Notes: a model not told the origin generated them from the letters alone. A DNA stretch of 64,000 nt from Mycolicibacterium peregrinum (GCF_001665625.1 NZ_LZSY01000200.1:1-64000), one strand, 5' to 3'. Counted from the first letter of the stretch, positions 41,663 to 51,134 are shown. Made by a program: numbers and translations.

Positions 41663-43120
41663 ATGGACGACGTGCAACATCTCCCACGTGGCCGGTGGCG
41701 TGCCCGGTCCGCCGCTCTGGCGGCCACCCTCACCCTCGGTGGAGTGCAACTGCTGACCGGCTGCGGTCTGCTCACCGAGCCGACCGTCGTCGTCAACGTC
41801 GGCTATCAATCCAAGACCATCAACACCGTCAACGCCGGCACCCTGTTGCGCGACCGCGGCGACTTCGAGCACGCCCTCAGGGAGCTGGGTGCAACCACCG
41901 GCACGAAATACCGGGTGGTGTGGCAGGACTTCGCCTCGGGCGCCCCACTGACCGCGCAGATGATCGCCACCCACGTAGACATCGGATCGATGGGGGACTA
42001 CCCGTTGCTCACCAACGGGTCCAAGACGCGCATGTACGACGATGCGGCAACCGAGATGATCGCCACCACCGGCTACAACCTGCGCGGCTCGTTGAATCAG
42101 GTTGTAGTCCCTGCGGATTCGCCTGCTCAAACCCTTGCTGATCTGACCGGCAAGAAGGTGTCGACCAGCCTCGGGTCGGCCGGCGACGGAATGTTCTCGT
42201 CGGCGGTGCGTAACAGCGGGATGGACAAGAGCGCTGTGCACATCGTCAATCAGGACCCGTCGGTGGGGGCGTCCGCCATCGACGGCGGGCAGGTCGACGG
42301 GCTGGCGCAGTTCGTGCCGTGGCCGCAGCTGGTGATCTACCGCAACCAGGGCCGGTTGCTCTATGACGGCGGCGACAACAACACTCCGACCTTCCACGGG
42401 GTGGTGGTACGAAAGCAGTTCGCCGACGGTCATCCCGAGGTGATGGCGGCCTTCCTGCGGGCGATGAAGACCACCACGGACGACATCGTCGCGCATCCAC
42501 TGCAAGCCGCACTGAGGGTGGGAGAGCTGACCGGTATCGAGCCCGAGGTGATCTACCTCTATAACGGCCCCAATGGCCTGGTCAGCTTCGACATGACCCT
42601 CAAAGACCAGTTCCTACGCGCCTTCGCGGCCGTCAAGGACTATCTGGTGGGCCGCGGCTCCGTGACAGCGGATTTCGATGTTCCCGCCTTCGTCAACGAC
42701 GGGTATCTGCGGGACCTGTTCGGCGATCAGTACGCGCTGCGCCGAAACAGTGTGGCCAATCCGATGACCCTCGCCGGATTCGACGATGTGTGTGGAATGC
42801 CGGTCGACGACGCGACGCAGGCCTCCGAACTGTGGGCGTCGGGCGCTGAGACCACCGACGTCGCGGCCACACCGAGCTGCCTGTTGCGCCGGGTGGCCGG
42901 CGCACCCGAGGTGCGGGCGGCATACGTGCCGGACTCCCTGACCGGTCTGCGGATCTTCGCCGATCACGCCATCTGGCTGCAGGATCCATCCGCCCCACCC
43001 GCCCATCGGTACAAGCCGTTCGCCACGTCAACCGGGGCTGATGCCTACCGGCACGACCAACCTCAAGCCCAAGCCGTCACATACGCCACCGCGGTCGGAC
43101 AGTCCCGCACTGCCGGCTGA
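41663..43120 (+). CDS. ABC transporter solute-binding lipoprotein (SsuA/TauA type) with C-terminal extension
   Basis: The 485-residue lipoprotein has lipobox LTGC (Cys near residue 34) and an SsuA/TauA/NMT1-like binding domain up to about residue 350. The family carries sulfonates, taurine, nitrate or thiamine precursors. It is 130-150 residues longer than usual: the extension contains DVCGMPVDDATQASELWASG and a PSCLLRR segment, with two cysteines and a CGM motif reminiscent of NosL copper-chaperone proteins. The first gene of a four-gene operon with permease, ATPase and SulP. No close ribosome-binding site precedes ATG 41663, so the start is uncertain. Confidence 0.85.
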   Translation: MDDVQHLPRGRWRARSAALAATLTLGGVQLLTGCGLLTEPTVVVNVGYQSKTINTVNAGTLLRDRGDFEHALRELGATTGTKYRVVWQDFASGAPLTAQMIATHVDIGSMGDYPLLTNGSKTRMYDDAATEMIATTGYNLRGSLNQVVVPADSPAQTLADLTGKKVSTSLGSAGDGMFSSAVRNSGMDKSAVHIVNQDPSVGASAIDGGQVDGLAQFVPWPQLVIYRNQGRLLYDGGDNNTPTFHGVVVRKQFADGHPEVMAAFLRAMKTTTDDIVAHPLQAALRVGELTGIEPEVIYLYNGPNGLVSFDMTLKDQFLRAFAAVKDYLVGRGSVTADFDVPAFVNDGYLRDLFGDQYALRRNSVANPMTLAGFDDVCGMPVDDATQASELWASGAETTDVAATPSCLLRRVAGAPEVRAAYVPDSLTGLRIFADHAIWLQDPSAPPAHRYKPFATSTGADAYRHDQPQAQAVTYATAVGQSRTAG

Positions 43121-43158
43121 CCACCTACCCATCAGGACCAATCAAGAAGGGAAACCGC

Positions 43159-44046
43159 ATGACCGAGCTCATGACCAGACCCACGATCGTTCCACCACGA
43201 GTGTGGTCGCCGGCGGAGCACCACGGAGGATCCATGCGGCGCAGGGTCGCCGACCTGGTACCTGCTTCCGTGGCCCGCAGGATGCCGGCACTGCTGCTGC
43301 CGTTGATTCCCATCACCGGGTTCCTGGCGGCCTGGCATTTGTTGACGACCAACAATGTCGTTGCCTGGCTGCGGTTCAACCGGATGCCGAGCCCGGAGAG
43401 CGTGCTGCACGCACTGACGGCGAGGATCAGCGCGGGCAGTTACTACGACGACTTGCTGGCAAGCCTGCAGCGCATCCTGCTGGGCTTCGGTCTGGCCGCG
43501 GTGGTCGGGATCGGAGTGGGCGTTCTTGTCGGCCGCTCCGAGATCGCCCGGATGGCGTTGCGCCCCTTCATCGAACTGATCCGCCCCATCCCGGCGATCG
43601 CATTGGTGCCGCTGACCATTCTGCTGTTCCCGTCCAGCGAGCAGGGCATCGTGTTCATCACGTTCTTCGCCGCGTTCTTCCCGGTGGTGGTCAGCACCAT
43701 CCATGCCATGGACTCGATGCCGAAGGTGTGGGAGGAAGCCGCGCAGACCATGGGTGCCGGCCGGACGTCGCTGTTGTTCCACGTGATCATTCCCGGCGCG
43801 TTGCCAGGTATTTTCGCCGGACTGTCGGTCGCAATGGGTGTGGCCTGGATCTGTGTGGTGAGCGCGGAGATGATCTCGGGCCAGTTCGGCATCGGGTACT
43901 ACACGTGGCAGGCCTACGGTCTACTCGACTATGCAGGCGTGGTGGTCGGCATGATCTCCATCGGTGCGCTGGGGCTGGGCACCGCCTGGTTGGTCGAGCG
44001 CGTCGGACGACGGGTCAACCGCTGGCTGCCGAGGGCCGCTCGATGA
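43159..44046 (+). CDS. ABC transporter permease (SsuC/TauC type)
   Basis: The 295-residue permease has a soluble N terminus of about 40 residues, then six or so helices and the EAA loop EEAAQTMGAGRTSLLFHVII that contacts the ATPase. It belongs to the BPD-transport family for sulfonate/nitrate/taurine importers. The stop overlaps the ATPase start (ATGA), so the subunits are translationally coupled. AAGGG lies before the ATG. Confidence 0.92.
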   Translation: MTELMTRPTIVPPRVWSPAEHHGGSMRRRVADLVPASVARRMPALLLPLIPITGFLAAWHLLTTNNVVAWLRFNRMPSPESVLHALTARISAGSYYDDLLASLQRILLGFGLAAVVGIGVGVLVGRSEIARMALRPFIELIRPIPAIALVPLTILLFPSSEQGIVFITFFAAFFPVVVSTIHAMDSMPKVWEEAAQTMGAGRTSLLFHVIIPGALPGIFAGLSVAMGVAWICVVSAEMISGQFGIGYYTWQAYGLLDYAGVVVGMISIGALGLGTAWLVERVGRRVNRWLPRAAR

Positions 44047-44792
44047 GCGCCGGGGCCGTCAACCTCCGGCAGCTGCAACTCGGCTTCAACGGCGTTGTCG
44101 CAGCGAACATCACCCTGCAGATCGAACCCGGCGAAGTCGTGGTGTTTCTCGGTCCGTCCGGCTGCGGTAAGTCGACCATCCTGCGGGCATTGGCCGGGCT
44201 GCTGAAACCGATGGGCGGCACCGCGACCGTCGATGGTGCGGCCGTCACCGGCAACGCCGCGCAGTGCGCCATGGTGTTCCAGGAGGACGCGCTGTTCCCG
44301 TGGCGCTCCGCCCTCAAGAACGTTCAGTTTCCGCTCAAACTCCGAGGGATTCGGGGCAGGGAACTCAAGACGACGGCGGCCGCTCGGCTGGAACAGGTCG
44401 GTCTCGGCGACTACCTCGATCACCTGCCAAGTCAGCTTTCGGGTGGCATGCGACAGCGGGTGCAACTGGCCCGTACGTTGGCCTGTGAGCCGCGGGTGAT
44501 GTTGATGGACGAGCCGTTCGGTGCACTGGACGCGCAGACCCGGCTGGAGATGCAGCAGCTGCTGACATCGGTGTGGGAGACCCAGAAGATGACGCTGCTG
44601 TTCGTCACCCACGATGTCGACGAGGCGCTGCTGCTGGCCGACCGGATCGTGCTGTTGAGCCACCGGCCGGCGACCGTCGCCGACGTCATCACGATCGAGA
44701 AACCCCGCACGGCGGAGGCACAGTTCGAGGAGTCCTACCAGCGTCGCCGACGCGCGATCCTGGACTTCCTCGGCCACCGCCCCGCCGCGTAG
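44043..44792 (+). CDS. ABC transporter ATPase (SsuB/TauB type)
   Basis: The 249-residue ATPase has Walker A GPSGCGKST, the Q-loop FQEDALFPW, signature LSGGMRQR, Walker B VMLMDEPFGALD and the H-loop THDVDEA. FQEDALFPW is the form seen in taurine/sulfonate/nitrate importers. It overlaps the permease stop by four bases and precedes the SulP gene by 28 bases, completing the importer. Confidence 0.95.
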   Translation: MSAGAVNLRQLQLGFNGVVAANITLQIEPGEVVVFLGPSGCGKSTILRALAGLLKPMGGTATVDGAAVTGNAAQCAMVFQEDALFPWRSALKNVQFPLKLRGIRGRELKTTAAARLEQVGLGDYLDHLPSQLSGGMRQRVQLARTLACEPRVMLMDEPFGALDAQTRLEMQQLLTSVWETQKMTLLFVTHDVDEALLLADRIVLLSHRPATVADVITIEKPRTAEAQFEESYQRRRRAILDFLGHRPAA

Positions 44793-44820
44793 CTGTTGCA
44801 CTGTCCGTCAAGGAGATTCG

Positions 44821-46317
44821 ATGAGTATCACCATCCCTGGATTCCGCGCGCCCTCAGACAGCCTCGACCGGCCGTCACTGTGGTCACCGGCCGTGCTGCG
44901 CACCGAGGTGCTGGCAGGTCTGGTTGTCGCGCTTGCGCTGATTCCGGAGGCCATCGCGTTCTCGGTGATCGCCGGCGTCGACCCGCGAGTGGGTCTCCTT
45001 TCGACGGTGACGATGGCGATCACCATCGCCTTCACCGGCGGTCGGCCGGCGATGATCACGGCCGCCACCGCGGCGGTCGCACTTGTCGTCGCCCCGGTGG
45101 CACGGGAGTTCGGGGTGGGGTACCTGGTCGCGACCATTCTCCTGGCGGGCGTGTTCCAGATGCTGCTGGCGGCATTCGGGGTGGCCAAGCTGATGCGGTT
45201 CATCCCGCGCAGTGTGATGGTCGGCTTCGTCAACGCGCTGGCCATCCTGGTGCTGGTGTCGCAATTGCGGCATCTGATCGATGTGCCGTGGCTGGTGTAC
45301 GTGCTGACCGCGGTGGGCGTCGCGATCATGGTGGCGCTGCCCAAGGTGACCACGGTGGTACCCGCGCCACTGGTGGTGGTGTTGGCGTTGACGGCCGCGG
45401 TCGTGGCGATGGGCTGGAACGTGCCTGACGTGGGAGATCAGGGGGCACTGCCCGATTCGCTGCCCGTACCGGGCTTTCCGCAGGTTCCGCTGACCCTGCA
45501 CACACTGCAGGTGATCGCGCCCTTTGCGCTGGGCGCGGCGCTGGTGGGGCTGTTGGAATCCTTGATGACAGCCAAGCTCGTCGACGACATCACCGATACC
45601 CCGTCCAACAAGACCCGCGAAGCCTGCGGGCAGGGCATGGCCAATGTGGTCACCGCGATCTTCGGCGGCATGGGCGGTTGCGCGGTGATCGGGCAGACCA
45701 TGATGAACGTCAAGGTGGCCGGGGCCCGGACCCGCTTGTCCACCTTGCTGACCGGGGTGTTCGTCCTGATCCTGGTGGTTTCCCTGGGAGATCTCGTGGG
45801 CCGCATCCCGATGGCCGCGCTGGTGGCGGTGATGATCGTGGTGTCGTTCGCGACGTTCGACTGGCACAGTGTGACACCGCGCACCCTGAAGATGTTGCCG
45901 CGCAGTGAAACTCTGATCATGGTGGTCACCGTCGTCGCCACTGTCGCCACGGGCAACCTCGCGGTCGGGGTGTCACTCGGGGTACTGGCGGCGATGGTCG
46001 CCTTCGCCCGCCGGGTGGCGCACTTCACCTCGGTGACCGCCTCGACCGGACCGGACGGCGTGCGGACATATCGGGTCCGCGGAGACCTGTTCTTCGTGTC
46101 CAGCAATGACCTCGTGCATCAATTCGACTACGCAGACGATCCTGCCGAGGTGGTGATCGACATGTCCGGGACCGCCCTGTGGGATGCCTCGTCTGTCGCA
46201 AGCCTCGATGCGATCCGGCTCAAGTACTCGTCGCGCGGCAAAACCGTTTCCTTCACCGGACTCGACGGCGCCAGCCTGGACCGGCTGAACCGATTGTCGG
46301 GCCGGCTGGGCGTCTGA
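44821..46317 (+). CDS. SulP-family anion permease with STAS domain
   Basis: The 498-residue protein has a SulP transport domain of ten or more helices (opening VALALIPEAIAFSVIAGVDP) and a C-terminal STAS domain from about residue 400 (VVIDMSGTALWDASSVASLD). SulP proteins carry sulfate, bicarbonate or other anions. AAGGAG lies 5 bases before the ATG. Its place in the operon with a sulfonate-type importer favours sulfate, either as uptake or to move sulfite/sulfate released inside the cell; the direction is inference. Confidence 0.92.
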   Translation: MSITIPGFRAPSDSLDRPSLWSPAVLRTEVLAGLVVALALIPEAIAFSVIAGVDPRVGLLSTVTMAITIAFTGGRPAMITAATAAVALVVAPVAREFGVGYLVATILLAGVFQMLLAAFGVAKLMRFIPRSVMVGFVNALAILVLVSQLRHLIDVPWLVYVLTAVGVAIMVALPKVTTVVPAPLVVVLALTAAVVAMGWNVPDVGDQGALPDSLPVPGFPQVPLTLHTLQVIAPFALGAALVGLLESLMTAKLVDDITDTPSNKTREACGQGMANVVTAIFGGMGGCAVIGQTMMNVKVAGARTRLSTLLTGVFVLILVVSLGDLVGRIPMAALVAVMIVVSFATFDWHSVTPRTLKMLPRSETLIMVVTVVATVATGNLAVGVSLGVLAAMVAFARRVAHFTSVTASTGPDGVRTYRVRGDLFFVSSNDLVHQFDYADDPAEVVIDMSGTALWDASSVASLDAIRLKYSSRGKTVSFTGLDGASLDRLNRLSGRLGV

Positions 46318-46335
46318 GCGGCTGCAGAGCGCCGG

Positions 46336-47142
46336 CTACCGAAGCTTGACCATGCGCGTCGTCGAACTCTCATCCAACTCGACGACATCGGAACGTGACC
46401 GCAGGAAGTCGCTGAAAGACTTGAAGCCCAAAGACTTCTCGCTGAACGACGGGTCCATCCGCTTCATCTGGCCCTTGACCGCCGAGTTGTGTAGCCACTC
46501 GACGTCGTCCTTCTCCAGGCCGATCTGTAGCGCACGGGTCAGCAGCGCGGTGGCCTGGGCCTGCGGGTCGGGCTCTTCCTTCTTGCGGGTCCGCCTCTGC
46601 TGCTTGGGTTCCGGCTCTGGGGCCGGCGTGGGGATGCCGGGCAGGGCGTCGTAGACGACAAACTCGTCGCACGCGGCGGCCAGCATCCGGCTCGAGGAGC
46701 CGGCCACGCCGATGCCGACGACATAGCGGCCCAGGCGTTTGCAGCGTTGGGCCAGCGGGATGTAGTCGGAGTCGCCGGCCACGATCACCACGTGAGTGAG
46801 GTCGGGCAGGCGGAACATGTCCTCGACCGCGTCGACGGCCAACCGGATGTCGGCGCCGTTTTTGCTGTAGGCGGCGGTGGGGAAGAGCTGCACCAGATCG
46901 ACTGCGCGGCCGACGAGCTGTTCGCGGTATCCGGCGTTGACATCGGCCGACCAGTCCGCGTAGGCGCGGGTGAGCACCAGGGTGCCGAAGGAGGAGGCGA
47001 AGTCCAGGATGGCGGCGACGTCGACGGTAGCCTTGGTGAGCTTGTCGGCCTCCAGACCCTTCGCCTTGTCCTTCTGAAATGAGTTGCGGCCGTTGACCTG
47101 GTCGTAGCGGGAGATCACGATGTTGTCGAAGTCGAGGTACAC
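46336..47142 (-). CDS. NYN-domain nuclease-like protein with OST-HTH/LOTUS domain
   Basis: The 268-residue protein has an N-terminal NYN (PIN-like) domain, opening YLDFDNI and with acidic residues in VIVAGDSDYIPL, a charged linker, and a C-terminal OST-HTH/LOTUS RNA-binding domain (about 200-268). This LabA-like layout suggests an RNA-directed nuclease. The start is odd: the conserved first strand RVAV precedes the GTG at 47142, but no ATG, GTG or TTG is available in frame upstream, so the first residues are either absent or read from a rare codon. It follows the ABC ATPase gene by 28 bases and is likely in the same operon. Confidence 0.8.
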   Translation of the reverse strand: MYLDFDNIVISRYDQVNGRNSFQKDKAKGLEADKLTKATVDVAAILDFASSFGTLVLTRAYADWSADVNAGYREQLVGRAVDLVQLFPTAAYSKNGADIRLAVDAVEDMFRLPDLTHVVIVAGDSDYIPLAQRCKRLGRYVVGIGVAGSSSRMLAAACDEFVVYDALPGIPTPAPEPEPKQQRRTRKKEEPDPQAQATALLTRALQIGLEKDDVEWLHNSAVKGQMKRMDPSFSEKSLGFKSFSDFLRSRSDVVELDESSTTRMVKLR

Positions 47143-47170
47143 CGCGACGCGGGTGTCGAGTTCGGTCGTC

Positions 47171-48166
47171 TCAGTCCTCGGCCTCGGATTCGGGTTGCCC
47201 GATCAGGTTACGGGCGCCGGTAGGGCCGAGCAATTCGCGGAACGCCTGGACGGTGTAGCCGACGACGGTGGCGTCGGTCTTCGCGCGGGCGGTGGCAGAC
47301 CGGGGCAAGCTGAACAATGGCCCCATCTCCCCGAAGTAGTCGCCGGGGCCGACGACCTTGATGACTTCCTCACCGCCGCTGGCCAATTCGCGGGCCAGTT
47401 CGATGTCACCGTCGGTAATGATGTAGATCAGGTCGCCCATCTCGCCCTGGGAGAACAGCACCTCGCCGGCTCCGATGGTCACGGTCTCGGTGTTCTGATG
47501 CTCGACGGCAACATGCGGGACGAGCTCGACCACGTGGTCGGCCAGCGGCAGGATGCGGGTGTCGTGGGTCGCGACGACGACCACGTGGTCGCCGCTGGCG
47601 AGCTCACGGATGAGCCGCAGCACTTCCTCGACCTGAATGAAATCGAGGTGGGCGGTCGGCTCGTCGGCCAGGATCAGCGGCGGATCGAGCGCGATCGCCC
47701 GGGCGACCGCGACGCGTTGCTGCTGCCCGCCGCTGAGATCGCCGGGGCGGTGGTGCAATCGGCTCTCAAGGTTGACGCGGGTGAGCAATTCGGTGGCGCG
47801 TTCGCGGGCTTCACGCCGGGTCCGGCCCGCGGCGCGCAGGGGCACCATCACGTTCTCCAGCGCGGTCAGGCTGGGCACCAGGTTGAAGGCCTGGAACACG
47901 ATGCCCACGGTGTCGCGCCGGTAGTCCGAGAGCGTCTTCTTGTCGAGCGTTGTCACGTCGATGTCGCCGAACTCGATACGGCCCGCAGTCGGTTTGAGGA
48001 TCCCGCCGAGGCATGACAGGAGCGTGGTCTTCCCGCAACCGCTGGGGCCCAACAGAATTGACAGCGAACCGGCGGGGACTTCGAGGTCGAGGCCGTCGAT
48101 CGGGCGTACCGCGTAACCGCCGCTGGAGTATTCCACGACGAGGTCTTTGACCATCAGATCTGCCAT
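47171..48166 (-). CDS. ABC ATPase with C-terminal cyclic-nucleotide-binding domain (Rv0073-like)
   Basis: The 331-residue protein has a MacB/LolD-type ATPase (Walker A GPSGCGKTT, signature LSGGQQQR, Walker B ILADEPTAHLD) at residues 1-215 and a cNMP-binding/Crp-like domain at about 225-320 (GEVLFSQGEMGDLIYII, YFGEMGPLFSLPRSATARA). The phosphate-binding cassette FGE...PRSATA is well kept, so control by cAMP or similar is plausible. Length and layout match M. tuberculosis Rv0073 (330). It is one base after the permease stop. Confidence 0.92.
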   Translation of the reverse strand: MADLMVKDLVVEYSSGGYAVRPIDGLDLEVPAGSLSILLGPSGCGKTTLLSCLGGILKPTAGRIEFGDIDVTTLDKKTLSDYRRDTVGIVFQAFNLVPSLTALENVMVPLRAAGRTRREARERATELLTRVNLESRLHHRPGDLSGGQQQRVAVARAIALDPPLILADEPTAHLDFIQVEEVLRLIRELASGDHVVVVATHDTRILPLADHVVELVPHVAVEHQNTETVTIGAGEVLFSQGEMGDLIYIITDGDIELARELASGGEEVIKVVGPGDYFGEMGPLFSLPRSATARAKTDATVVGYTVQAFRELLGPTGARNLIGQPESEAED

Positions 48167-48167
48167 A

Positions 48168-49217
48168 TCAGGGACCTCGGAATGCCAGTGCGGGGTCGAC
48201 GTTCACGGCGCGACGCAGCCCGGCCACACTGGCCAGCAGGCCCACCGCGACAGCGACGATCGGTAGCGCGACGAATGCCACGGTCGGCACGTCACAACGC
48301 ATCGGGAAGAGCGGTCCGAGCAGCAAGGACAGCCCAGCGCCCAGCACCGCGGCCAGCAGAGCGACCGTCACGGCCTGCATGGCCAGGCCGGCCATGATGG
48401 AGCGGCTGGCCACGCCGACGGCCTTGAACACCGCGAAGTCGCGCGTGCGTTCCAGCGCCGACAGGTAGATCACCGAGCCGACGATCAGCACCGCGACCGC
48501 CCACAGCAGGCCGGCCATCAGGCTCATCGCCTGGTTGGCGCCCCGCAGGGGACGCACCATGTCGTCGATGGCGCCGAACCGGTCGACGATCCGAAATTCC
48601 GGTGGCGGTGAGCCCGGGTTGCCGACGATGCCGACCGAGGAGATCAGCTTCTGCCCGGAGAACAGCAGCAGCTGGGCGCCGGGGACCGACAGGTAGATGT
48701 TGTCCTGGGCGGCCAGTGCGGTGAGGTCGTCGACCAGGCCGACGACGCGCAGTTTCGCCGCGCCGACCGCGACATCTGAGCCGATCGGCTGGTTCATCGT
48801 CGTCGAGACCGCGACCTCGTCGGTGGCGCGCGCGGCCCGGCCCTCCTTCAGCGCCGGCGTGCCCGGCCCTGCCTCGGGTACGCCGAACACGTTGACGTTG
48901 CGCGGGGTGCCGTTGTTGGGGATGGTCGAGGAGCCGTAAACGAGCGGGACGGCGGTGGTGACGCCGGGCAGCCGGGCGGCACGCTGAACGTCGGTGAGCG
49001 GCAGCGGTGCCGAGCCGAGGAACGGGCCAGCCGCACCCGCTTTGATCATGTATGCGTCGAGGCCCAGGGCGTCGACGCTGCGTTCGGCCTCCACTCGGAA
49101 ACCATGGGCCAGACCCGTCAACACCAACGTCATGGCAAAGACCAGGCCGGTGCCGACGGCGGCGATCAGGAATCGCCGTCGCCGCCATTGCAGATCGCGT
49201 AACGCCGCCATCAACAC
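48168..49217 (-). CDS. FtsX/MacB-type ABC permease (Rv0072-like)
   Basis: The 349-residue permease has an N-terminal helix, a large extracytoplasmic domain (about residues 50-215) and three C-terminal FtsX helices. It pairs with the ATPase one base downstream to form a MacB-type transporter or mechanotransmitter. The GTG at 49217 is preferred over the ATG two codons later because GGAGG lies at 8 bases; the resulting length equals that of Rv0072. Although old annotations call the family glutamine transport, FtsX-type permeases are not importers. Confidence 0.88.
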   Translation of the reverse strand: MLMAALRDLQWRRRRFLIAAVGTGLVFAMTLVLTGLAHGFRVEAERSVDALGLDAYMIKAGAAGPFLGSAPLPLTDVQRAARLPGVTTAVPLVYGSSTIPNNGTPRNVNVFGVPEAGPGTPALKEGRAARATDEVAVSTTMNQPIGSDVAVGAAKLRVVGLVDDLTALAAQDNIYLSVPGAQLLLFSGQKLISSVGIVGNPGSPPPEFRIVDRFGAIDDMVRPLRGANQAMSLMAGLLWAVAVLIVGSVIYLSALERTRDFAVFKAVGVASRSIMAGLAMQAVTVALLAAVLGAGLSLLLGPLFPMRCDVPTVAFVALPIVAVAVGLLASVAGLRRAVNVDPALAFRGP

Positions 49218-49369
49218 GTCGGTGCCCTCCGCATCTCTGCCGACGTTACCGAGGTGGATGTTGCTGGTGGCGGTTATTGGGGCATTTGGTGTGGGGGGTG
49301 CGGTTTCGTACCGGTGACGGACGCCCCGCGCACTGCTACTGTCCAGCGAAATCGGCGAGGGGCAGAGGT

Positions 49370-51019
49370 ATGCAGGCAATAGCCGAAGTTCGGCAAAAGC
49401 TGGGTCAGATCATCGAGTCGGGGCATGCGGTGGCGCGGCTCGTCGACCGGGGCATCATCGAGCCACTGGACATCGGCGCGGCGGTGCGCAGCGCCAAACT
49501 TGCCGGGCTGTACGGGCCGCAGGCCACCATGGCGATTCAGGGCGGGCGCCGGTACGCGGACCTGCCTGCGGTGGTCGACGAACGCGGCACGTTGACTTAT
49601 AAGCAGGTCGACGACCAGTCATGGGCGTTGGCACATGGCCTGCAAGGTCTGGGGCTCAAGGAAGGCTCCGTTGTCGGGCTGCTGTGCCGGGATCACCGCG
49701 GCCTGATCGTCGCGATGGCCGGCTGCGGCAAACTCGGTGTGCGGCTGGTGCTGATGAACACCGGCTTCGCCAAACCGCAGTTCGCGGAGGTGTGTGCGCG
49801 CGAGGGCGTCAGCGTGGTGATGCACGACAGCGAGTTCCTCGGACTCCTCGACGCGCTCCCTGCCGAGCTTCCTCGGGTACTGACCTGGGTGGACGACGAC
49901 GCCGAGTTACCCGACGGCGCACAGACAATCGACGACATCGTGGCCGCCAACCCGACCGGACCGCTGCCCCCGCCGAGCAAGCCCGGAGGGTCGGTCATCC
50001 TGACCAGCGGCACCACCGGTCTGCCGAAGGGCGCCCCGCGCGACGCCGTGTCCCCGTTCGCGACCGCGCAGATCGTCGACCGAGTTCCGTTCCCGCGCAA
50101 GGGAACCATGGTGATCGTCTCGCCGATCTTCCACAGCACCGGGTGGGCCACCTACCTTGTGGGTGCTGCCTTGGGCAACAAGGTGGTGACGGCGCGACGG
50201 TTCAACGCCGAGGGCACGCTGAAGCTGATGGCAGAGCACCGGGCCGACATGCTGGTCGCGGTGCCGACGATGCTGCACCGGATGGTCGAACTGGGCCCCG
50301 AGGTGCTCGCCAAGTACGACACGTCGGCGCTGAAGGTGATCCTGATCGCCGGGTCCGCACTGAGCCCGGAGTTGTCCACTCGGGTCCAGGATGCCTTCGG
50401 CGATGTGCTGTACAACATGTACGGCTCCACGGAGTGTGCCATCGCCACCATCGCCACGCCGGCCGAACTGCGGGCCGCTCCAGGAACTGCGGGGCGTGCC
50501 CCGGTGACCTGCGAGGTGGTGCTCTACGACGAGAACGACCAGCGGGTACAAGGTGCCAACCGTCGCGGCCGGATTTTCATCCGCAACGGCGCGCCGTTTC
50601 AGGGCTATACCGATGGCCGAACCAAGCAGATCATCGACGGCTACATGTCCAGCGGCGACATGGGCCATTTCGACGAGAACGGACTGCTGTTCGTCGACGG
50701 CCGCGACGACGACATGATTGTCTCCGGTGGTGAGAACGTCTTCCCACAGGAAGTCGAGAACCTGCTGGAGGAACGCGACGACATCGCCGAGGTGGCGGTG
50801 GTCGGTGTGGATGATGTCGAGTTCGGAAAGCGGTTGCGGGCCTTCATCGTTGCCGAACCTGGTGCCAGCCCTGACGCGGCCGAGATCAAGCTGCACGTGA
50901 AGAACAACCTGGCCCGGCACAAGGTGCCCCGCGATGTGGTGTTCGTCGACGAACTGCCGCGCAACGCCACCGGCAAACTGCTGCGACGGGTACTCGTCGA
51001 GATGGTCGTCGATAGCTGA
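49370..51019 (+). CDS. Acyl-CoA synthetase / AMP ligase, FadD2-like
   Basis: The 549-residue adenylate-forming enzyme has P-loop TSGTTGLPKGAPR, the A5 motif YGSTE, SGDMGHFDENG and GRDDDMIVSGGENVFPQEVE, and the catalytic lysine in PRNATGKLLRR. It activates a fatty acid to acyl-AMP and then acyl-CoA. The N-terminal pre-domain and hinge resemble FadD2/FadD12. ATG 49370 follows CAGAGGT closely. It is divergent from the ABC pair and followed by the palindromic element. Confidence 0.9.
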   Translation: MQAIAEVRQKLGQIIESGHAVARLVDRGIIEPLDIGAAVRSAKLAGLYGPQATMAIQGGRRYADLPAVVDERGTLTYKQVDDQSWALAHGLQGLGLKEGSVVGLLCRDHRGLIVAMAGCGKLGVRLVLMNTGFAKPQFAEVCAREGVSVVMHDSEFLGLLDALPAELPRVLTWVDDDAELPDGAQTIDDIVAANPTGPLPPPSKPGGSVILTSGTTGLPKGAPRDAVSPFATAQIVDRVPFPRKGTMVIVSPIFHSTGWATYLVGAALGNKVVTARRFNAEGTLKLMAEHRADMLVAVPTMLHRMVELGPEVLAKYDTSALKVILIAGSALSPELSTRVQDAFGDVLYNMYGSTECAIATIATPAELRAAPGTAGRAPVTCEVVLYDENDQRVQGANRRGRIFIRNGAPFQGYTDGRTKQIIDGYMSSGDMGHFDENGLLFVDGRDDDMIVSGGENVFPQEVENLLEERDDIAEVAVVGVDDVEFGKRLRAFIVAEPGASPDAAEIKLHVKNNLARHKVPRDVVFVDELPRNATGKLLRRVLVEMVVDS

Positions 51020-51059
51020 CGTCTGCGTCATCACGCTCAGCTTCCAATGTCCTGTTGGG

Positions 51060-51134
51060 GACGCTGTGACGAGTGTGCAGCCTTTTCCGCCAGAACTGCG
51101 AGATCGCGTTGAAAGCCTGCACGCTCGTCACAGG
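51060..51134. repeat. 75-bp palindromic intergenic element, copy B
   Basis: Homologue of the element at 39766-39843: it starts GACGCTGTGACGAG, shares CCAGAACTGCG in the centre and ends in the inverted arm (CTGCACGCTCGTCACAG). The single mismatch between the arms is reversed relative to copy A. It lies 41 bases after the FadD-like gene. The remaining 107 bases to 51241 show no other element. Confidence 0.85.
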
